A stretch of DNA of 64,000 nucleotides from contig NZ_JAJUXI010000003.1 of the NCBI RefSeq assembly GCF_021390515.1, positions 868,001-932,000 of the forward strand. The letters run 5' to 3'. The position numbers and the translations under genes are program-made. Under the pieces are notes generated by a model. That model saw nothing but the letters and a program-made list of their open reading frames with translations, made no database searches and was not told where the DNA came from. Below, piece by piece: positions 1-8,082 of the stretch (positions are counted from its first letter, which is position 1; every line of letters begins with the position of its first letter). This DNA is from Dyadobacter sp. CY326. Its GTDB lineage: Bacteria > Bacteroidota > Bacteroidia > Cytophagales > Spirosomataceae.

Positions 1-411
1 AGGTTCACCGGACTTTTTTAAAAGTTCAAGGAAATGTTGCGTCACCTGAATTACCCCAAAGAAGTTTGTTTCGAAAACGGTACGTAAATTATCAATCGAT
101 ATCTCAGATGCATTCTGCGGGTACGTGCCGCCGATTCCTGCATTGTTTACCAACACGTCAAGCCTATCCATTTTGCTCTCTAATTCAAGCTTGGCTTTTA
201 TAATAGACTCTTCGTCTGTCACGTCGATTTGAATTAAGTCAACGTTGGTTAATCCTAATTCTCTTAGTTCTTCTACTGCTTTTTGTCCGTTTGATTTATC
301 ACGGCTTCCCAGGTAAACCTGATAATCGAGTTGTGCCAGTTGTTTTGCAGTCGCCAATCCGACGCCTTTGTTTGCTCCTGTAATAAATGCTGTCTTTTTC
401 GTTGTCATCAT
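1..411 (-). CDS. SDR family oxidoreductase, C-terminus cut by window edge
   Basis: NAD(P)-dependent short-chain dehydrogenase. About 137 N-terminal residues are visible on the minus strand before the frame runs off the left edge. The Rossmann glycine motif TGANKGVG lies at about residues 11-18, a D-V pair follows strand 4 (IDVTD), and the structural motif NNAGIGG is near residue 90. The catalytic YxxxK lies outside the window. The start is the first of two consecutive ATGs (411 and 408). The substrate cannot be told from this part. The gene is preceded by a 14-bp perfect palindrome (567-580). Confidence 0.85.
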   Translation of the reverse strand, partial: MMTTKKTAFITGANKGVGLATAKQLAQLDYQVYLGSRDKSNGQKAVEELRELGLTNVDLIQIDVTDEESIIKAKLELESKMDRLDVLVNNAGIGGTYPQNASEISIDNLRTVFETNFFGVIQVTQHFLELLKKSGEP

Positions 412-566
412 TTTTATTATTTAATTGAGACCAAAATTAGACAGCATCTTTTTGGGTTGTTTTGTTCAAACGTCCTATTCGCTTTGTTTAAACGTCGGGT
501 GCCATAGCTTAAAAAAGTGTGTGATCCGGACGAACAAACGAAAAATCGTACTTGAAATGATCTTGA

Positions 567-580
567 CATTTCATGAAATG
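567..580. promoter_or_regulatory. 14-bp perfect palindrome upstream of the SDR gene
   Basis: CATTTCATGAAATG reads the same on both strands. It lies about 155 bases upstream of the SDR start at 411 and just past the end of the gene at 622. Dyad symmetry fits a dimeric regulator site, but the regulator is not evident here. The rest of the 412-621 gap shows nothing else. Confidence 0.3.
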
Positions 581-621
581 AAAATCCATCAGTTGATCGG
601 TGGGTTCATTAGTAGGGTATT

Positions 622-966
622 TTAAAATTTAAATGGATATTTCAACCAGATCAGTAGTAATGGTAAAGCCAGGAATGGAATTTCTATCAATGCCGTTTTT
701 GTATCTCCCGCTCTCAATGACAACGCCATGATCAGAACAATGGTAATGGCCGAGCATACATTGCTCAGGAAAAAGGTTTGCGGGAAAAACAATGTGAATC
801 CCAGAATGATTGAAAACATGCTGAAATAGGGCATAATGGTTTGGGTGATACCTAAGTTGGCCATCATCTTCGCCTGCTCCGGGCCGGGCGGGGGAAATCC
901 GTCCCAACCGTGTTTTATGCTCAGAGCCGCTGAAACTAAAATAAGTACTATGCTAATGATTTTCAT
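622..966 (-). CDS. Small four-helix membrane protein (DoxX-like in style)
   Basis: A 114-aa hydrophobic protein with about four predicted membrane segments (residues ~1-18, 43-62, 66-84 and 93-112) and one polar loop containing GWDGFPPPGPEQ. Size and topology resemble small DoxX-like proteins, but no diagnostic residue is seen, so the function is unknown. It lies 98 bases downstream of the TonB-dependent receptor gene on the same strand and could be cotranscribed with it. Confidence 0.7.
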   Translation of the reverse strand: MKIISIVLILVSAALSIKHGWDGFPPPGPEQAKMMANLGITQTIMPYFSMFSIILGFTLFFPQTFFLSNVCSAITIVLIMALSLRAGDTKTALIEIPFLALPLLLIWLKYPFKF

Positions 967-1064
967 TTGAAATAGTTGTTAAAGTGTTATTGTTCGAAAT
1001 TTTCAATTCTTAATACCAATTCATTTGCAATCCAGCCAGTGAAGGGCTCGGGAATTGGGGGTCA

Positions 1065-3468
1065 TTACAGCTCTACCCGGACACCAAACGTGGGAAATAC
1101 ACCTAAGCCACTGTTAAATACCCTACCCGTTTGCGGTACAAAAATCTCAGCGTTGACGTTGAATTGGTTGTTGATGTTTGCCAAATCCACAAACGCGGAG
1201 AACATGCCTTTTTTCATCGGGACATTATAATCAACCCGGATATCCAGGCTGACATAATCTGCCAGACGTCTACCATTTACAGCCGTAATTTCTTGTGAGT
1301 AACGTATCTTATTGGGATCGTTCAGTACATTGTCATGAACAATATACTCATCGATAGGACGGCCCGTACTATATCGGAATTTACCGGAGAATATCCATTT
1401 TTCATTGGGTTTGTAACTGCCCAACAGAGAAAAATTGTGCGGTATATTAAAGGTGTAGTCGTATTCATCCAAACCATTATTGTCGTCCCTTTTACTTTGC
1501 ATGTAAGAGTAGCTAACCTGCCCATACCATTTTTGCGAAAGCCTTTTTATTACACTTACATCGCCTCCATAAGCATACCCTGTTCCATTGTTGTTCAGGT
1601 AACTCTGCACACGGTTTGGCTGCACAATCAAATCATCAAACTGCTTGTGCCAGCCTTCTACCACCAATTTCAGATCGCTTGAAAATTGATATCTGTAGCC
1701 AATGATGTTTTGAAAAGTACGGTCGTTTTTCAATGTATTGCCCCCGCTTTGGCCTGCAACATCGGAGTAGGCCGCATCCTGATAATAGATACCTGAGGAA
1801 AAATTGATGCTTTGTTTATCACCCAGCAACACGCTACCACTCAATCGGGGCGACACGGTATGCTGCCGGGTAAATCCGGTATAATCGTAGCGGATACTTG
1901 GATTTAACGTAAAGCCGCAAGCAACCGTCCACGATGCAGCCACATAGCCCGAGCCGTTGAAAGCGGTTTTCTCAAATGTTGAATTGTAAAGCGACGGATC
2001 CAAAATCTGGTAATACTGGCCAGGGCCCGGCCGTGGGTCGGTGCTGCGGAAAGTGTATACGGTATCGGTACGTGTAATATTTCGTTCGTGATCCAGATTG
2101 ATCTCCATCGCATCTATACCTGCGGTAACTACCAGCCTGTCAAAGCGTTTGGTATAAATGGAACGATAGCCTATTTCGGTCTGATTGTTTTTTATGCGAC
2201 GTAAATCATCCTCATATTTTCCAAATCTTGGGTCGAGTATTACACCTTCTTCATCCAGTGAGGGGGTAAAATCTCCAAAAGTATTATCAACTGTTGATGC
2301 GCGGAAATAAAGTACATTTTTGATATAACTCTTGCTATCAATCAAAGTCCGCAAATTCAGGCCAACCAAAGTTTTAGTGCTTTTATGATCAAAAAGTATT
2401 GTACCCAAGCTATTATCCTCGTTTATATTATAGCCGGACCCAACATCCTCAATGCCCCTGCGTGGAGTTTCAGGGTTATACATAGCGATCAATGAGAGCT
2501 TATTTTTGGCATTGATTTGCGTGGTCGTTTTAACAAGATAATCGCCAAAAGCAACACTAGTAGGGTTTTCCATACCTAACACTCTTTGCAACAAGCCAAA
2601 ATTCTGATACCTCGCCGATGCAAAAACACTCGTTTTTTTAGAAAGAGGACCATCGGCAAAAACAGTTCCTCCCAGCAGATCAAACTGCCCCACAAATGAC
2701 CAGGTTTCTTTGTTGCCTTCTTTAATGCCAAGACCGAGGTAAGACGATGATTTTCTCCCGTATACCGCATCGAAGCCCCCATTCTGAAATTGTACATTAT
2801 CGATAATTCGCGGAGCAAAAATGCTGAACCTGCCACCATTGGGATCATTGAAACCGGAAGAAAACCCTTCGGCTTCCATGTGGGATAAATTAAACATAGG
2901 GATATCATCAACCATATACACATTGTCCTGGGTCCCCTTGCCCCCTTGCGGCAATGGCAGAATACTGCGCGCCGCTGCTTACCACGCCGGGCAAACTTGA
3001 CAAAGCCCTCATGATATCGCCCTGTGCGCCGGGGTTCCGGAAAATTTCTTCTCTTGAAAGAGAAAAAGTCGAGATAGGTGTTAATGGGTTGTTTTCGCCT
3101 TTGAATGATTTAACCGTAGCTTCAGTTAAACTGGTTATGTCCTCCAAAACCTCTATTTCTGTGTAATAGGTCTTGCCTGATGTAATTGCTATCTCACTAA
3201 TGTGTTTTGTTTGAAAACCTACATATGAGATTGTTACAGCGTGCGTGCCGGTGGGTATGTTATTAATGGTAAATGAACCCGTCGTGTCCGTGCTCGTTCC
3301 GAATTGTGTTTTATCAATTTGGACTGTTGCACCGACAATAGGTTGCTTGGTGGACTGATCTAAAATTTTTCCTTTAAAACTGCCTGACTTTTGTGCGAAA
3401 GAGAGCACACTGACCATACTTAGAAACAGGGTCATAACCTGGGTCTTCACCCTACTTTTTGGTTTCAT
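1065..3468 (-). pseudogene. TonB-dependent outer membrane receptor, one frameshift
   Basis: Two overlapping minus-strand frames form one receptor of about 800 aa. The first frame starts at ATG 3468 (MKPKSRVKTQ, then a signal peptide ending near SFAQ). It carries a carboxypeptidase-regulatory-like beta domain (GKILDQSTKQPIVGATV) and the beginning of the plug, up to AIAARGQG. The second frame continues with TQDNVYMVDDIPMFN, the usual plug motif, and then the beta-barrel to a C-terminal strand ending FGVRVEL. The switch needs one base skipped in a G-rich stretch (about 2931-2950) with runs of five and four G. That is either a sequencing error or a recent +1 mutation. An upstream ATG at 3528 would put extra residues before the signal peptide and is less likely. 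The family imports siderophores, vitamins or glycans with TonB-ExbBD; the ligand is unknown. No SusD partner is adjacent. Confidence 0.8.
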
Positions 3469-3599
3469 TTGATTCTGATTTATTGTTAATACAAAAATTG
3501 CAACGGCATTGATAGACGGGTGTATCAACGCCTTCTATTGTAGATAAAAGGGAAATTGGTTATTCAAACAGTATCAAGGCTTTATGACGATCAAAATGC

Positions 3600-3620
3600 C
3601 TCCCCGAATGATACGGGGAG
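3600..3620 (-). terminator. Hairpin between AraC gene and receptor gene
   Basis: A 7-bp perfect stem (CTCCCCG / CGGGGAG) with a 7-base loop. Read on the minus strand it is followed by GCATTTTGAT, a weak T tract. It lies downstream of the AraC-family gene ending at 3771 and before the receptor start, so it may end the regulator transcript. Nothing else is seen in the 3469-3770 gap. Confidence 0.4.
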
Positions 3621-3770
3621 TTATTCTCAAATCAACTGTACATTAAACTAACACCTTTCTTTTATACGCGACCCACTTAGGCGACCACCACAAGCATTAA
3701 CCGTCATGTATATACGTCGCCATGTTATTTGGACATCACGGCATGCTTTCCATGCAGCCCGACCCACTAG

Positions 3771-4679
3771 TCAGTTAAAGGATTGCCTGAATTCCAGCGG
3801 GCTTTGTTTTGTCTTTGCCTTAAAGAGCTTATTGAACGATTGCGAATGTTCAAAGCCCAGTTCATAAGCAACTTCGCTTACCGTTAATTCGGTCGTGGAT
3901 AGTTTCTCTTTGGCCTTCTCTACCAGCTTTTCGTGAATATGTTGCTGGGTAGTCTGCCCGGTTAATTGCTTGAGTAAACTGCCTAAGTATTTAGCTGAAA
4001 CATTAAGTTTCTCTGCAACGTGCTTAACCGTAGGTAATCCCTTTGAGACCAAGTCATCGTCATTAAAATATTCGGTCAACACCGCTTCCATTCGCTCCAA
4101 AATTCTGCTGTTGGTTATTTTTCTGGTGATGAACTGACGTTCATAAAAACGTTGCCCGTAGGTCAGCAGCAGTTCTAGTTGCGCAATGATCACATCCTGA
4201 CTGAACTTGTCAATATTGGATTTGTATTCGTTTTTGATGTTGGCAACAATGCCGTTGACCAGGGTTTCCTCGTGGTCAGAAAGGAATAAGGCTTCATTAG
4301 TTGAATAACCAAAGTACTCGTATTGCTTGATTTTTTTAGCAAGCGAGGTATTCCATAAGAAATCCGGATGGATAAAGAGCATCCAGCCTTCAAGCTTGTG
4401 CGGCACACCATTCTCTTCACCACGCAAAACCTGCCCGGGAGACATGAAGGCCATCAAACCTTCGTCGAAATCGTATTTCTGCTGTCCATAGAAAAGTTTG
4501 TCACATCCCCTCTTCATGGAGATTACGTACAAGTCAAATACGACAGCTTCGAGCCCCGTATCATTTTTTAGTCCCGCTAAATCAAGTATCCCTATTAGCG
4601 GATGGAATGGTTTTTCCAGGCCCATCAGACGATGGATTTCCGTAATGGACTCTATCCGGTAAGGTTTCGTATTTTCCAT
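3771..4679 (-). CDS. AraC family transcriptional regulator
   Basis: 302 aa. The N-terminal cupin-like sensing region (residues ~1-170) includes an E-G-W segment typical of AraC sensor barrels (HKLEGWMLFIHPDF). The C-terminal ~100 residues hold two helix-turn-helix units, first VKHVAEKLNVSAKYLGSLLK and then SEVAYELGFEHSQSFNKLFK, ending with the family tail SPLEFRQ. It is transcribed divergently from the SDR gene at 4896 with a 216-base gap, the usual arrangement of an AraC activator and its target in this phylum. The inducer is unknown. Confidence 0.9.
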   Translation of the reverse strand: MENTKPYRIESITEIHRLMGLEKPFHPLIGILDLAGLKNDTGLEAVVFDLYVISMKRGCDKLFYGQQKYDFDEGLMAFMSPGQVLRGEENGVPHKLEGWMLFIHPDFLWNTSLAKKIKQYEYFGYSTNEALFLSDHEETLVNGIVANIKNEYKSNIDKFSQDVIIAQLELLLTYGQRFYERQFITRKITNSRILERMEAVLTEYFNDDDLVSKGLPTVKHVAEKLNVSAKYLGSLLKQLTGQTTQQHIHEKLVEKAKEKLSTTELTVSEVAYELGFEHSQSFNKLFKAKTKQSPLEFRQSFN

Positions 4680-4895
4680 ATTACAATGTCGTCAATTCAG
4701 ATTTGTAAGTGCAAAGTTCTCTAGTCCTTGCGAAGCGTCTTTAGCCAAAAGGCTCAATCTTGTAGTCGAAAGGGCGGGTTGCTGCTTTGCCTTTTGGATT
4801 AATACCACCCTCTCTTTTTACTACAATAATACGACTTTTGGCTACATCCGTTTTTTGACTGTTCCAGAACTTTGCATTAACAAAATACAATTAAA

Positions 4896-5822
4896 ATGCA
4901 GAACGAAATCAAGAATTGGACAGCAGCTAATATTCCTCAGAGAAACAATGGTTTAGCTGTAATTACAGGTAGTACAGAAGGTGTAGGATATGAAGATGCA
5001 CTGGCTTTATCATCATCAGGATGGAATGTGATCATGATGGGGCGTATTGAAAAAAAAGGGGCTGAATCAATTGCTAAGATTCATGAGATTAACCCGAAGG
5101 CAAAAGTGAGTTTTGAAAAAATGGACCTTGCAGATTTATCTTCAATCAAAGCCTTCGCGTCGAAGATGATTTTAAAAGGACAAGCCATCGACCTTCTAAT
5201 CAATAACGCTGGCGTAATGACGCCCCCAAAACGACTGGAAACTGCCGATGGTTTTGAGTTACAGTTCGGCACCAACCATATTGGTCACGTTGCATTAACA
5301 GCACAACTTTTGCCATTATTACGCAAATCACCAGGTGCTCGTGTTGTTACCGTTTCTAGTGTAGCAAATCGTGGAGGAATAATCAATTTTGATGACCTTC
5401 AGTCAAAATCTTCGTATGCTCCGGGGAAGGCATACAGTCAGGCAAAACTAGCGAACCTCATGTTTGCTTTGGAGCTTCAGCGACAAAGTGAAAAGCACGG
5501 CTGGGGTATCATGAGTATGGCTGCACATCCAGGTGTTTCCAGAACAAACTTACTTATTACCGGTGCAGGGCGATGGAGCGCCGCAGGAATTGCGAGAACT
5601 TTTCTTCCGTTTTTGTTCCAGCCAGTTGCACAAGGAGCCTTGCCAACATTATTTGCAGCCACTTCTCCGGAGGCTAAAGGAGGTTTGTATTACGGTCCAA
5701 ATAAAATGAGTGAGACCCGAGGGTTTCCATCCATCGCGAAAATACCGGCACAAGCATTGGATGAAAACGTTTCTTTGAAATTATGGGAGGTATCCCAGGC
5801 GTTAGCCAAAGTTGAATTTTAG
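4896..5822 (+). CDS. SDR family NAD(P)-dependent oxidoreductase
   Basis: 308 aa. The Rossmann fold has TGSTEGVG at residues 24-31, NNAGVM at about 103-108, the catalytic Ser near 154-155 in VTVSSVAN, and the catalytic pair Tyr180/Lys184 in YSQAK. Length and the segment SKSSYAPGKAYSQAKLAN resemble retinol dehydrogenase/WW-oxidoreductase-like SDRs, which reduce or oxidise varied alcohols and carbonyls; the substrate is not predictable. It is divergent from the AraC regulator ending at 4679 and is probably controlled by it. Confidence 0.88.
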   Translation: MQNEIKNWTAANIPQRNNGLAVITGSTEGVGYEDALALSSSGWNVIMMGRIEKKGAESIAKIHEINPKAKVSFEKMDLADLSSIKAFASKMILKGQAIDLLINNAGVMTPPKRLETADGFELQFGTNHIGHVALTAQLLPLLRKSPGARVVTVSSVANRGGIINFDDLQSKSSYAPGKAYSQAKLANLMFALELQRQSEKHGWGIMSMAAHPGVSRTNLLITGAGRWSAAGIARTFLPFLFQPVAQGALPTLFAATSPEAKGGLYYGPNKMSETRGFPSIAKIPAQALDENVSLKLWEVSQALAKVEF

Positions 5823-5948
5823 CACTTACATTTTGATACTCCTATCAAGTAACAATTAAAAAAAATGAATAATATGCTGGAACCTTCTTTCCGCCGAGGT
5901 GAATACCGACGTTAAATAATAATTTCCATTGTACTAGAAAACATTTGT

Positions 5949-5989
5949 ACAACCAGATGGTTGTGCTTAAATTAGCAACCAAATGGTTG
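5949..5989. promoter_or_regulatory. Two tandem palindromes, probable ArsR operators
   Basis: The first site, 5949-5964, is ACAACCA-GA-TGGTTGT. The second, 5976-5989, is CAACCA-AA-TGGTTG. Both are perfect dyads with a 2-base spacer, and their centres are 26 bases apart. The second ends three bases before the ATG at 5993 of the ArsR-type regulator. The position over the start region fits autorepression by the gene product. Confidence 0.65.
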
Positions 5990-5992
5990 TAT

Positions 5993-6331
5993 ATGATTGA
6001 AAGAAGGGATGTGTTTCAGGCGATTGCCGACCCTACGCGACGAATGATCATCCAGCGGTTATCGGGTGGGGCATTAAATATCGGTCAGATTGTGGACGAC
6101 TTTGGCATTACCCGCCAGGGCATTGCCAAACATCTAAAAGTGCTGCATGAATGCGGAATGGTGACGCTTACCCAGAGAGGGCGCGAGCAAATGTGTGAGG
6201 CGCGGCTGGATCAGTTGGATGAAGTGGCCGACTGGGTGAATGAGTCTCGCAAACTCTGGAATCAGCGATTCGAAAAGTTGGACAAATTTTTAGCAGATAT
6301 AAAAGACAGCAAAAATGAAACCACAGGATAA
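5993..6331 (+). CDS. ArsR family winged-helix transcriptional regulator
   Basis: 112 aa from ATG 5993 (MIERRDVFQAIADPTRR). An upstream in-frame ATG at 5945 would translate through the palindromic operators and is rejected. The winged helix is clear: DPTRRMIIQRLSGG, recognition region DFGITRQGIAKHLKVLHECG, wing VTLTQRGREQMCEA. No metal-binding Cys pair is seen. This type usually controls the next gene, an SRPBCC protein, and its reading frame overlaps that gene by 17 bases, so the two are translationally coupled. Confidence 0.9.
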   Translation: MIERRDVFQAIADPTRRMIIQRLSGGALNIGQIVDDFGITRQGIAKHLKVLHECGMVTLTQRGREQMCEARLDQLDEVADWVNESRKLWNQRFEKLDKFLADIKDSKNETTG

Positions 6332-6794
6332 GGAACTCTTAATCACACGCATATTCCATGCGCCCATCGATCGGGTTTTTGACGCATGGACCGACCCTGA
6401 AAAACTTAAACGCTGGTATGCGCCCGATGGCTGCACGATCGACTATAAGCATATCGAAGTCGAGGAAGGTGGACGCTTTCATTACCGCATCGATCATCCG
6501 ACCCACGGCAGTGGATGGGTTGTCGGCAAATACCTGGAAATCCGGCGACCGGAGAAATTAGTATATACTATCAGGCTTTCAAACGAAAACGGCGATGTAT
6601 TATCACCAGATGATTTAAAATCGACAGGTTGGCCGGGCGAGATTTTGATCAAAGTAACATTCGAATCTCTCGGTAATCAGACAAAGGCAGTGATCTACGA
6701 AGCCGTATCGGAACAGAAAGCCAGGAAAACAGGCGCGTATCGCGGTTGGATAGAGATGTTTGACAAACTGGAACTTCAATTACAAAGCATTTAA
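6315..6794 (+). CDS. SRPBCC (AHSA1-like) domain protein
   Basis: 159 aa of the START/AHSA1 fold that binds hydrophobic ligands. The pattern is typical: ITRIFHAPIDRVFDAWTDPE, LKRWYAP, GGRFHYRI, then the C-terminal helix GWIEMFDKLELQL. Its start lies inside the end of the ArsR gene, so it is the second gene of this operon. The ligand is unknown; family members act as stress or toxic-compound sensors or binders rather than proven enzymes. Confidence 0.88.
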   Translation: MKPQDKELLITRIFHAPIDRVFDAWTDPEKLKRWYAPDGCTIDYKHIEVEEGGRFHYRIDHPTHGSGWVVGKYLEIRRPEKLVYTIRLSNENGDVLSPDDLKSTGWPGEILIKVTFESLGNQTKAVIYEAVSEQKARKTGAYRGWIEMFDKLELQLQSI

Positions 6795-6814
6795 AATCAT
6801 AATTCAGCATCAGC

Positions 6815-7432
6815 ATGAGCAAAATAATCTTTGACAGCGGGATTTCTCTCGACGGCTATTTCGCCGGTGACAACAGAAGTCCGCAAAACCCGATGGGCGG
6901 CGCTTCGGGCAAACTTCATCAATGGATGTTCAAACAAAAGGCATTCTGGAAACACATCAAGGTGAAAGGCGGCCAGGAGGATGGAACAGATGGGACATTG
7001 ATCGACGATGTGTTTGCCCGGACAGGCTCGTACATTATGGGAAAGCGGATGTTCGAGGAAGGCGAAGTAGCCTGGGCGGAAGACCTGTATGAAGCCGACG
7101 TATATGTGCTTACGCACGAAAAGCGCGAGCCCTGGATTCAGAGAGGGACTACAACCTTCTACTTTATAAATGACGGCCCACAAAGTGCGTTGGAAAAAGC
7201 ACGGGAGTCGGCAAAGGGAAAGGATATCAGGATACAAGGAGGCGCGAACACGATCCAACAATTTCTCAACGCTGGCCTCATCGACGAATTTTTCATTCAC
7301 ATTGCGCCGGTCTTTCTGGGAAGTGGCATACGGCTATTCGATGGTATCGAAGATATTTATGATATTCAGATCATGGAAGTGATACCGTCCGAACTCACCA
7401 CGCATTTGAGGTACAAGCTGACGAAGAAGTGA
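6815..7432 (+). CDS. Dihydrofolate-reductase-family (RibD_C-like) protein
   Basis: 205 aa with the DHFR/RibD C-terminal fold: N-terminal strand IIFDSGISLDGYFAG, nucleotide-site segment GSYIMGKRMFEEGE, and the conserved IQGGANTIQQFLNAGLIDE followed by HIAPVFLGSG. The family includes NADPH-dependent reductases of pteridines and other small molecules; this short form is usually unassigned. It starts 20 bases after the SRPBCC gene and probably belongs to the same ArsR-controlled operon. Confidence 0.85.
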   Translation: MSKIIFDSGISLDGYFAGDNRSPQNPMGGASGKLHQWMFKQKAFWKHIKVKGGQEDGTDGTLIDDVFARTGSYIMGKRMFEEGEVAWAEDLYEADVYVLTHEKREPWIQRGTTTFYFINDGPQSALEKARESAKGKDIRIQGGANTIQQFLNAGLIDEFFIHIAPVFLGSGIRLFDGIEDIYDIQIMEVIPSELTTHLRYKLTKK

Positions 7433-7571
7433 GATATTGAATATGTAATGTCCCCAACACAATCGCCCGGTAACATACATTGCAATCCCTACGCGGGCCG
7501 GCCGTAATTTATCCGAGCACTTCCCGGCAGATTTATATAAATTGCTTTTTTTAACCAAACACCCTTTCCAC

Positions 7572-8009
7572 ATGGCACATACTACCTCCAATCCAAAAAT
7601 CCACGAAGGCCGTAACTTGAAGAGATTCAGAGAGATGCTCCAAATCAAACAAGATTATTTGGCGTTTGAGCTGGGGGAAGATTGGAACCAGCAAAAAATT
7701 TCCCTACTCGAACAAAGGGAAAAAATCGACTCGGATATTTTGGAGCAGGTCGCGGCAATACTTAAAATACCGGCTGAGGCGATTCGGAATTTTGATGAGA
7801 ATCAAGCGATTAATATCATTACCAACACGTACCACGATCATGCAAATGATAACTCCTTTAATCAGGGCACCATTTATTTAAATCCTATCGAAAAGATAAT
7901 TCAGCTTCATGAGGAGAAGATTGCTTTGTATGAGCGGATGTTGAAGGAGAAGGATGAGATGATGGGGAGGTTGGAGCGGTTGATTGGGGGGAACAAATTT
8001 AGCATTTAA
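7572..8009 (+). CDS. XRE family regulator with C-terminal coiled coil
   Basis: 145 aa from ATG 7572 (MAHTTSNPKIHEGRNLKRF). An upstream in-frame ATG at 7542 is less likely. Residues ~12-70 form a Cro/CI-type helix-turn-helix (MLQIKQDYLAFELGEDWNQQ, KISLLEQREKI) that ends in a helix with LKIPAEAIRNF. The tail is a Lys/Glu-rich coiled coil (LHEEKIALYERMLKEKDEM). This layout is common in Bacteroidota. It lies 73 bases upstream of the cyclase-like gene on the same strand and may regulate it. Confidence 0.8.
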   Translation: MAHTTSNPKIHEGRNLKRFREMLQIKQDYLAFELGEDWNQQKISLLEQREKIDSDILEQVAAILKIPAEAIRNFDENQAINIITNTYHDHANDNSFNQGTIYLNPIEKIIQLHEEKIALYERMLKEKDEMMGRLERLIGGNKFSI

Positions 8010-8082
8010 CAAATGGCAAGACATGACTATTGATAATCTTGGCTACTACAAAATTTATTAAGGGTGTTCAAAGCCAACTAAT

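Noticed and set aside
425..625. 66-aa plus-strand frame
   Set aside because: No protein-like pattern; it lies across the promoter region of the SDR gene and the palindrome.
5945..5992. Longer N-terminus of the ArsR regulator
   Set aside because: It would translate the two palindromic operators; the family begins at about MIERRDVFQAIADPTRR.
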